From the NCBI GenBank assembly GCA_001275005.1, contig JWZX01003164.1, positions 1 through 33,660 on the forward strand: DNA of 33,660 nucleotides, read 5' to 3'. The notes beneath the pieces were generated by a model that was not told where the DNA came from, ran no database searches, and saw nothing but the letters and a program-made list of their open reading frames with translations. The position numbers and the translations under genes were made by a program. This DNA is from Chrysochromulina tobinii. Lineage: Eukaryota; Haptophyta; Prymnesiales; Chrysochromulinaceae. Below are positions 16,667 to 24,013 of this stretch, piece after piece (the stretch's first letter is position 1; every line of letters begins with the position of its first letter).

Positions 16667-17698
16667 ATGCATCGGCTTCTTGTTGTATTACAAGCCATTG
16701 CACCAGCAATCGGGTACCATGAGTCATACTGGAAATCGTCAGATGGATCACCAAGGCCAGTGACAGTGCCGCAGAGAGAGATTTCGGAGGTGCGCAAGCA
16801 GTACATGCCAGATAGTCCTAAGTGGCGGCGTCTGCCCAAGTCATTTGTAATTGAGCCGAGCTCCTGCGCGAATGCAAGCGGCACGGCGGTGGGTGCATTT
16901 TCCGCTCGCTACAATTTTGGTTGGACAAAGGCCGAATCAAATGTCCACAACATAGCACATCAAGCAGCACAGTCTGCGGTCCGTTCGTTCAGTCCGCAGC
17001 ATTACTACCAGGACCCGCTGCACCGCGCGTCAGCGTCGGGGATGGGATCGGATCTGGGCGTGCACACAGAGGCCGACCGCACCTGGCTCATCGAAATCAT
17101 CCGACGATTTAATGTGACGACCATGATCGACGTGCCATGTGGCGATGTCAATTGGCAACTGGGTGCTTGGGAGACTGACTCGCTCACCGCGTACATTGGT
17201 CTCGACATTGTGCCGCATCTGATCGAGCTCAACGCTGCTCGCTTCGCGCACCATTCCAACAAGCAATTTGCGCCGTGGGATTTTGCGGCATGCGCACTGC
17301 CTCAGATTGTTTGGCCGAAGGAGAGCCCACAATCCCCCGACCTGGTACATGCTCGTCACGTGCTCAACCACATGCCAACTGCCCGTGCTGCCAAAGCCGC
17401 ATACCACCTGGTGACGAGCGGCGCGCGCCTGGTGGTTACAAGTGGCGCCTACACCGAGCAGAAGCAACGGCCAGCAGCGCAAAAGAATGTGCGAGAGGGC
17501 GAAATGTGGGAAAATAACATGGCAGCAGCACCGTTCTTTTTCCCTGCTCCGACTTCGTGCAACAATTTCGGCATGTGCGCTTGGGAATTTGATGACGAAT
17601 CCAGGGCCCTGTGGAAGGCTCGTTTCCGAAAGCTCTCTCGTGAGAAAGAAAATGGTGGTCAGCTCTCCCTGAAGAACAGCTCGAAGATCGCGCACTGA
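16667..17698 (+). CDS. Putative class I SAM-dependent methyltransferase with N-terminal signal-like segment
   Basis: The 343-residue product has a class I methyltransferase core. TMIDVPCGDVNW (residues 152-163) is the SAM-binding motif I, and YIGLDIVPHLIELN (176-189) supplies the acidic residue after strand 2. F-x-x-WDFAA is motif-III-like, and VHARHVLNHMP is motif-IV-like. The stretch RASASGMGSDLGVHTEADRTWLIEIIRRF before motif I matches the layout of small DLGCGDW-type methyltransferases that act on sugars or small metabolites, but the substrate cannot be told. The first residues (MHRLLVVLQAIAPAIG) are hydrophobic and may be a signal peptide or anchor. ATG 16667 is the first in-frame ATG; the frame is open upstream to about 16586 without one. 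TTTTCGTAG just upstream resembles a splice acceptor, so a short 5' exon is possible. The gene is on the same strand as the 14201 gene, 200 bp after its stop. Confidence 0.75.
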   Translation: MHRLLVVLQAIAPAIGYHESYWKSSDGSPRPVTVPQREISEVRKQYMPDSPKWRRLPKSFVIEPSSCANASGTAVGAFSARYNFGWTKAESNVHNIAHQAAQSAVRSFSPQHYYQDPLHRASASGMGSDLGVHTEADRTWLIEIIRRFNVTTMIDVPCGDVNWQLGAWETDSLTAYIGLDIVPHLIELNAARFAHHSNKQFAPWDFAACALPQIVWPKESPQSPDLVHARHVLNHMPTARAAKAAYHLVTSGARLVVTSGAYTEQKQRPAAQKNVREGEMWENNMAAAPFFFPAPTSCNNFGMCAWEFDDESRALWKARFRKLSREKENGGQLSLKNSSKIAH

Positions 17699-18064
17699 GC
17701 AACCATTCAGATCTACCGGATGCATGAGATGCACTGGAACCATGGCTGGACGACAGATTTGACATTCTTCGTGTACTAGACAGCGCCTAGGACCGCTGTT
17801 TGACGTCGTACTACTTAGTATGTAGTGGGAATCTAACAATAAATAATCGAGAAATACGACGACGGAACGCGCCGGCGTGCTGCGTGCGTGTGCTGTACCT
17901 GTAGTGCACTGAGATGCGTGCACACTGCGCGGCCGCGCAAACGAACAACAACCAGAGCGGTGGTGCTGCGCCGCCGACTGCGCGGGGCCCGGGACATTCG
18001 GCGTCGCGAGTCGCTTACCGGTCGCTTACCGGTTACTCCCCATTCGGTGTCGCGAGTCGGCCGA
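17699..18064. other. Convergent 3' regions of methyltransferase and XRN genes; no gene seen
   Basis: Short frames occur on both strands, but none has a recognisable domain. A small tandem repeat GTCGCTTACCG lies at about 18010-18032, flanked by two copies of TCGCGAGTCG. An AATAAATAA stretch near 17839-17847 is the only polyadenylation-like signal for the methyltransferase gene. Confidence 0.45.
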
Positions 18065-21000
18065 CTAGACCCACGTCGCACGCGGCGCCACATCCGCTGG
18101 TACCCATTCGCATACAAGCTCAACGCCTTCTGGCAGACGCACGGGCTTCATGGCCTTAGTCGGGGGCCTCGGAGGCAAGTGCGGGAGCGGCAGGGGTGTG
18201 AAGGCCGACGGGTGTGAAGGCAGGGCAGCGGCCGCCGAGGCGCTTGCCCGTTCACTTGCCCGTGCCGAGCCGTTGGAGCTGGCTCGCTTGAGCTCGCTTG
18301 AGCTCGCCTGAGCTCGCTTGAGACGTAACCACGCCGGCGCGCTCGCGAGGACGCGCGGGCGCTCGAAGGCGGCCCCTGGCAGCTCGGCGGCAGCGCTGAG
18401 GAGGGCGGGGTAGAGTGCCATCAGCTCGCCGCGTCGCGCTGCCTTGCGTGCCAGCATGGGGCCCTCGGCAGCCCTCGCCACACGCGCCATCCTCGCCGGT
18501 GCTGCCGTCACCGCCTGCCCCTCAGTCGCTGCCCCCTCCGGTGCTGGCATCGCCTCGCGGGCGACCACCTCGTCCTGCGCCAAAGCGTCCTCCTGGGCGC
18601 TCGCGTCCTCCTGGGCACTCGCGTCGTCCTGAGCACTCGCGTCGTCCTGAGCGTCCTCGTGCAGGAGCCGCCTCGCCAGCTCGATCGCGGGCCCAAGGCA
18701 TCCGCCAGGCGCCAAGTGCTCTGCCAGTGCCGCTGGAGCGAGCTCTGTAACTGCCGCGCTGGGCAGTACGAGCCCTGCGATGATCGGCGAGGGTAATGGA
18801 GAGGCACTTGAGCACGGTGCCCGGAGCACGCCTCGAGGTGCACTTGCCGCACTTGGCGCACTTGGCGCCGCTATGCTCAGGCGGACGGTGCCGTCGTCGG
18901 TGCCGACCGGCTGGAGCTGCGCGCTCAGGAAGGCGACAAGCTGGGAGGACCTCGGGGCATGCTCGAAGGGGTACTCCCATGTATAGTCAGGGCACGAGCC
19001 ATCGGCGTACCTGGGAAGTCATCAGAAGTCATCAGGAGTCATCAGGAGTCATCAATAGTCATCAGGAGCCATCAAGAGTCATCAGGAGTCATCAGGAGTC
19101 ATCAGGAGTCATCAGGAGTCATCAGGAGTCATAAAGAGTCATCAAGAGTCATCAGGAGTCATCAGGAGTCATCACGAGCCATCTGCGTACGTCTGCACCG
19201 TCCAAAGCACGCCCCGAAGGAACTCGGCGGCGGGCGCCAGGTCTTCGTCAGACGCGGGTGTGAAGGCAGACGTGGGTGTGAACCCACGCTCCTCCAACGG
19301 CCGCGGCACGGGCGGCTCACAGGCTTGTGCTCCGTGATCTGAGCCGTTGGATCGTTCGATCCGCTCCACCGCCTCCACCGCCTTCACCGCAAAGGCGCCC
19401 AACCGCTTTTGCTCAAGACCCACCCCCACAGAGGCGGCCCGTGCGGCTGATGGCGTCATCCCCTCAGCCGACACGAGCTGGCTAGCAGCTGCGGTCGCCA
19501 CCTTATGGATGTCTTTGAGCACCAGGACCAAGGCGAGTAGCAGCGCACACTCAAAGGTTTTACGGCTCGGCTCGAGCAAGGCGCTCGCTGCAAAGCGCCG
19601 TGAGCGCCGCACGGCGCGGTAGGCTGACCAGCATCGCTCAAAAGTCGCCTCACGCACTTTGGGCAGGTAATCATTGCCCATCAGGCACGAGAGCACGATG
19701 AGGTCGAGCGGTGGAATCGATGGACTCGGGTTCGTCAATGGGTTCGTCATCATCAGTGGACTCGATGGACTCGATGAACTCGATGGAGCGGCTGCATCCG
19801 CCGGGGCGGCGCCCAATACGGCGCTCGAGCCAGCTCTAGCGCCAGCGGCTCCAGCGGCGCGCGCACGGGACGGCCTGGCCGCCGCCCAGCGCGCGTCCGC
19901 GCTGCGGCCGTAAAAGTCCTCAAACTCTTGCTTCGTGTAGCTGCGCCCGTCGGAAGGATCGATGCGCTTCTCGACGCCCACGACGGCGCCAGTGCCCACG
20001 ACGGCGCCGGAGCCCACGATGGCGCCATGGCTGAGCCCGAGGCTCGCGCACAGCGCATCGAGGGAGATGAGCGACGTGGGCTCCGAACTGGAACGTGGTA
20101 GCTCACGTAGCACGGACACCTGCGAACCGTATTGGGCGAGCGCGTGAGAGGAGCCCGACGCAGAAGAGCGGAAGTGGAGCCCATCAGAGAGGCAATCAGA
20201 GGTAATCAGAGGTAATCAGAAGTGGAGCCCATCAGAGGCAATCAGAGGTAATCAGAAGAGGAGCCCATCGGAGGTAATCAGAGGTAATCAGAGGTAATCA
20301 GAAGAGGAGCCCATCAGAGAGGCACTCAATGGTCATCAGAGGCGCGAGATGTCGGCGGATTTGATGAGGGAGGCAATCAAAGGTCATCAGGGGAGAAGTG
20401 GAGCCCATCAGAGGCCGTCGGAGCGAATCCGAGTCCTCACCTGCCAGCTTGGAGAGAGGGTGAGCGCCTGAAGCACGAGGTCGCCGTCCTGGCCTACCAA
20501 CACGACGCTGCTCCTTCGCGCCGCGGACGGCGAGGCTTGCGTGCGCGAGGCGCCGCGCCCAGCCTCGCGAGCATCGCTCGCCCGGCCGCGCTGCTCGCGC
20601 TGTGCGCGCGCTTGCTCGATCTGACGAAGCGCGCCGAGCAACTTGATCTCACCCTCTCCCGCCACATCGGAGCCGGACATCCAAAACGTGAGGCCGCGCG
20701 CTCGGTAGGCCGCGAGCTCGGCACAACAAAAGTAGAGCATCGCGTTCTCGAAGTCGTCCATAAAGCGCGTGCCCGGCGTGATGGCCAGGCTCGAGACGGC
20801 TTGCGCGCCCTTTTTCTTCGACGATGCGGCCTCCTTGTTGAACGTCTTGCGGCGGCGTTTCAGCTGCGTGGCGAGCTTTGCCAGAGGCGCCGGGCCGTCG
20901 ACCGCGAGGAGGACGACCGAGCCCGGCACAACGCGGCGCAGCGTGGAGTGCAATTTCGAATAACACAGCTTGATTGCATCGTCCGAGCTCGTGGCGCGGC

Positions 21001-21208
21001 GGAGCGCCGTGTGCAGGATGGCATTCATGTCAAACGCGACCACCGACGCGGAGAAGCCATCGGGCACCTCGATGAGGCACTCGGGCGCGGTTTCCGTGAC
21101 CCACGTGCAAAAGCCAGGCACGCCCGCCGTGGGCACAGTCACACGTGGCGGGGCTCTCGGCGCAGCGAGCACGAGGTGCAGGACGCTCGTCGGCACGGGC
21201 CACAACAT
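18065..21208 (-). CDS. XRN-family 5'-3' exoribonuclease (three exons) with N-terminal leader
   Basis: Deduced exons are 20441-21208, 19191-20119 and 18065-19010 (minus strand), joining in frame to 880 residues. The XRN N-terminal nuclease domain is clear: GVPGFCTWV, then FDMNAILH (D60) and LLAVDGPAPLAKLATQLKRR (D104). ITPGTRFMDDFE, GSDVAGEGEIKLL and VVLVGQDGDLVLQAL follow, with LIVLSCLMGNDYLPKV in exon 2. Exon 3 opens with the conserved YADGSCPDYTWEYPFEHAP, matching the XRN hinge. These enzymes degrade 5'-monophosphate RNA processively using two metal ions. Canonical XRN proteins begin MGVPxF, whereas here about 28 residues (MLWPVPTSVLHLVLAAPRAP...) precede that point and look like a signal or organelle-targeting leader. 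The C-terminal part is low-complexity, with hexapeptide repeats, and is shorter than in XRN1 (about 1,700 residues); total size is nearer to XRN2-like or divergent protist forms. Both introns are repeat-rich. Confidence 0.88.
18585..18652 (-). repeat. 18-bp tandem repeat encoding (E/D)DASAQ in XRN
   Basis: Almost four units of 18 bp start at 18585, 18603, 18621 and 18639. On the coding strand they give AQDDASAQDDASAQEDASAQ. This is an acidic low-complexity linker after the nuclease domain, probably length-variable between strains. Confidence 0.85.
19011..19190 (-). repeat. XRN intron 2 (180 bp, GT-AG): 18-nt exon copy plus about 10-bp tandem repeats
   Basis: On the minus strand the intron begins GTACGCAGATGGCTCGTG (19190-19173). 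Exon 3 begins GTACGCCGATGGCTCGTG (19010-18993), so 17 of 18 bases match. The body is a run of the decamer ATGACTCCTG with variants and ends GACTTCCCAG. Splicing gives the conserved QTYADGSCPDYTW; reading through stops within the repeats. Confidence 0.9.
20120..20440 (-). repeat. XRN intron 1 (321 bp, GT-AG) made largely of TGATTACCTC-type repeats
   Basis: Donor CAG|GTGAGG follows the SPSWQ codons at 20441. The acceptor TTCGCAG precedes GTGTCCGTGCTACG at 20119. The body repeats CTCTGATTACCTCTGATT and GATGGGCTCCACTTCTG, and contains TGATTGCCTCCCTCAT, also found in MCM5 intron 1. Unlike the other introns, no exon-start duplication is seen. Confidence 0.8.
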
Positions 21209-21476
21209 ATCGGGAATCGTGGCGAGGGGTGTGAAATGGCGGGATCACGTCTATTTTGAATTCAAGGTACAGCTGTCGATCCGGATACATGTATATTCCC
21301 ACCCTACTCCCTCTTCGCCCTTGGGACATGGGTAAAGCACTCAGTTTGTGTTTGAATTCCCGTATCCGGTCGACTCTGAGCGCGCCCGATTGCCTCACCG
21401 AGGTGCCATGCCACCACACCCGCCCGAGCTATAGATCTGGCCTCCCTCCGGTTGCGCTTCATGCCCGAGAGCATGT
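21209..21476. promoter_or_regulatory. XRN upstream region and RBR 3' region
   Basis: Both flanking genes are on the minus strand, so this interval holds the RBR 3' end and the XRN promoter. It is somewhat more AT-rich than the genes. It contains two GAATTC-centred short repeats (TTTGAATTC near 21253 and 21351), but no motif I can assign. Confidence 0.4.
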
Positions 21477-23663
21477 CTACCGCCTACGACCCCCCGGGCC
21501 GTGTCCACCGCACCCGCAGCAGCGGCCACACATATGATGCTGGCAACGGAGCGAGCGCTGGTTTTGGCAGCGAACGCGCCCGTTCTCTAACAGTCCTCGA
21601 CAAAAGCTGGGATTCCGTGGTGGTAGCGCCGGACGGTCGTCCTCCGCACCCCGTGCGTTGCCAGGAGCGGGCTGGACGACGGCGGCAGCGTTCGCGTGTG
21701 CCACGATCCCCGTAAAGAGGCCGCACTCGCACCCTGGGGTCCCGTGCGTATTGTTAGCGGTCGGGGCGGTCGAGCGGTACGCCACGCCACAGGCGTAGCA
21801 GAAGGCGCAGCCACACCGGCACTCGACGAAGTTGCATTGGTCTTGGCCCTGTCGTTCGACAAGCTCACGGCAGCGCGGGCACGAGCGAAGGCCCTTGTCA
21901 CGCGCGTGTTGCAGCAGGGCGATATCCTCGGCCTGCCGCAGGTGAGCTGGCAGGTTCTGGAAGGTTACGCAGTCCAACGCCTCATGCCACGGCACCCCAC
22001 AACGAACGCAGAGCGGCTTGTGGCAGTGCGAGCATTGGGCGCGTGGCCAGCCATCGATCTCACCCTCCTCGGGGCGTTCGAAGACGGCGGAGCATTCGCG
22101 GCTTGGGCAGTAGATTCGCTTCTCGACCGGGATGATCGAGATGGCTTGCGCTTGGCGAAGCTTGCTGAGCGCGACGCTGTGAACACCGAGCAGCTCTTCA
22201 CACAGAGCGTTTGTCGCGCGGCCACCGCAGTCCGGGTGGACACACTTGACGAAGGCTGAGCGTTGATTGTCGGCTTCCTTCTCGCAGTATGTGGTCATGC
22301 ACGGCCGGCACACCCAGTGCTGACACTGGGCTGCGCCTAGCGCACCGCCGGAGCTGCTTGCACCGCCGCTGGGGCCGGCAGCGCTGCCACACGCGCCGCT
22401 GGCACCCGCGCCGCTGGCACCCGCGCCGCTGCTACTCGCGCCGCGGCCATCGGCTGCAGCCTTGCTTGCCAGCACTGCGTCGGGAAGCTCACAGCAGACG
22501 CACTCCTCCGGATCCTTAGTCTCCAGGCAAATGAGGCACGCCATCACGAGGACGGGCTGCTTGCGCTTTCGGGAGGCAACGCTCGCGACGACGCTCGTGG
22601 ACGGCGCCGGCATGCGGCGCAGCACTATGATGCGCGAAGGGTCGAAGACACAATCCTCCTCTAGACCGCTCGGCACCATCCCACAATGGGGAGGCACCCA
22701 CGCCGTGTCGTACCCGTGCTGAGACCACGTCCGCCGCATCGGATGGTCGGGTGCGTCAATCTTCTTCACCCGTCCCACGCGGACGAGGCACTTGAGGATG
22801 ACCCTACCCGTCGTGTCGCCACGTGGTACGTCGAGCGGGTAGCGCGCAGCCTTGTTGACGTCACGTGACATGTACACGCCGCGCCCCAGCATCCCATCGG
22901 CAGATGGCACGAACCCGTGCTTCTCAATTTGTTCAGCCGCCTCCGGGTGGGTGCCGTGGTACATAATGTAGCGACGACCGTCGGCGGGCTCCTCATTCGG
23001 CTCGAGCGCCGACTCGAGCGCCGACTCCTCGTCACCGCGCTGGGGAGGAGGCCGCGCAGCGTCCTGTCTGAGGGGCCCGTCGTCTGCGCGCCTCTTCCGC
23101 CCGCGCCCATCGGCACCCCCGTCGTCCATCTGAGCCGCGCGGGCGGCCTCTTCGGCCGCCTCTTTTGCGGCCGTCGCTCGCGCGGCGACGCGCACAGCAT
23201 CCGCGAGCATCCGGCGCAAGGGTCCGTCGCCACCGGCGTCCGGGTGCTCGATCAGGTCGCCTCTCTGTCGCCATTCATTCTCCGGGCAACTGTCGAGTCT
23301 CCGGGCGAGCTCCTTGTCCCGTTGTGCAATCTGATGCTGCAGATGGGCCGCTTGTTGGAGTTCCCCGGCCACGGCCGCATCGGCGGCAGCCACGTGACGG
23401 GCAGCATGAATGCGGCGAGCGACCACGGCGTCGCGCGCAGTGGCGACAGCGGCAATGCTTTCTGCTAGCGCACGCTGCTCTGCTAGGGCATCATGGTCCT
23501 CAATGCCTTCTTCGAGTCCCATAGCCACCTGTTGGGCATACGCCTCGTCGTGTGCGAGTATTTGCTGACGCAGGAGCTCCTCGTGCTGGAGCTCGAGGGC
23601 GTACTCATCGTGATACTCATCGGCGGTTAGGTCGACGACTCCGGGAACAGCGACTTGCATCAT
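21477..23663 (-). CDS. ADP-ribosyltransferase-like domain fused to an RBR E3 ubiquitin ligase
   Basis: The 728-residue intronless protein has three parts. Residues 1-190 are Ala/Glu/Gln-rich helices; DALAEQRALAESIAA may be a ubiquitin-interacting motif (weak). Residues about 232-350 form a PARP/ART-like domain: YHGT (H236), LGRGVYMS (Y264) and EDCVFDPSRIIVL (E336). E336 has the spacing of the catalytic Glu in EYIVYD of PARPs, so an H-Y-E triad appears intact. Residues about 374-650 are RING1-IBR-RING2. RING1 starts CLICLE and resumes CQHWVCRPCMTTYC, the IBR is CPSRECSAVFE with CSHCHKPLCVRCG, and RING2 is SCPRCRELV with QCNFVECRCGCAFCYACG. C610 in QCNF aligns with the RBR catalytic cysteine. 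RBR ligases pass ubiquitin through that cysteine, so the protein could couple ADP-ribosylation and ubiquitination (inference). A Ser/Gly/Ala-rich insert of about 45 residues splits RING1. The end is Cys/His/Gly-rich. Confidence 0.88.
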   Translation of the reverse strand: MMQVAVPGVVDLTADEYHDEYALELQHEELLRQQILAHDEAYAQQVAMGLEEGIEDHDALAEQRALAESIAAVATARDAVVARRIHAARHVAAADAAVAGELQQAAHLQHQIAQRDKELARRLDSCPENEWRQRGDLIEHPDAGGDGPLRRMLADAVRVAARATAAKEAAEEAARAAQMDDGGADGRGRKRRADDGPLRQDAARPPPQRGDEESALESALEPNEEPADGRRYIMYHGTHPEAAEQIEKHGFVPSADGMLGRGVYMSRDVNKAARYPLDVPRGDTTGRVILKCLVRVGRVKKIDAPDHPMRRTWSQHGYDTAWVPPHCGMVPSGLEEDCVFDPSRIIVLRRMPAPSTSVVASVASRKRKQPVLVMACLICLETKDPEECVCCELPDAVLASKAAADGRGASSSGAGASGAGASGACGSAAGPSGGASSSGGALGAAQCQHWVCRPCMTTYCEKEADNQRSAFVKCVHPDCGGRATNALCEELLGVHSVALSKLRQAQAISIIPVEKRIYCPSRECSAVFERPEEGEIDGWPRAQCSHCHKPLCVRCGVPWHEALDCVTFQNLPAHLRQAEDIALLQHARDKGLRSCPRCRELVERQGQDQCNFVECRCGCAFCYACGVAYRSTAPTANNTHGTPGCECGLFTGIVAHANAAAVVQPAPGNARGAEDDRPALPPRNPSFCRGLLENGRVRCQNQRSLRCQHHMCGRCCGCGGHGPGGRRR

Positions 23664-24013
23664 TAGGGATGGGCGACGCGACTTCTATGGGATGAACAAG
23701 GGCTGAGAGAATCGCAGTGTGCCTGGCACGCGTGCTGTGAATTAGAAAAAAAGGGTTCACAGCCCCCAATGTTATAGCTCGAAACCCAAGACACCGGACC
23801 GGCGTACATACACGAGTCAAGCTCCCAGCCAGCTCCTTCTGTCCTAGCAAGCAAGCAAGGTACTTGTGTTGTTTCGACTTATTTAGCTTGCTTGCTTGCA
23901 GTCAGTCAGTTTCGTCGCGGTCCCCCCACGCTAGACGCTTCTGTCCTTCATGTCCGTCTACTCGAACTCTCTAACACACACGCAGGCCGAGGCGTGTGCG
24001 GTGTGGGCCTTAC
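23664..24013. promoter_or_regulatory. Region upstream of the RBR gene with an inverted repeat
   Basis: Both neighbours are on the minus strand, so this holds the EF-hand gene 3' UTR and the RBR promoter. A perfect 13-bp inverted repeat, GCAAGCAAGCAAG at 23847-23859 and CTTGCTTGCTTGC at 23887-23899, encloses a 27-nt loop. It could form a hairpin in either strand. An A-run at 23744-23750 lies nearby. No gene is seen. Confidence 0.55.

Noticed and set aside
17030-17923. 297-codon minus-strand frame
   Set aside because: It lies opposite the methyltransferase motifs and shows no domain of its own.
19011-19190. CRISPR-like array of short repeats
   Set aside because: Contiguous decamers without unique spacers, inside a spliceosomal intron of a eukaryotic gene.
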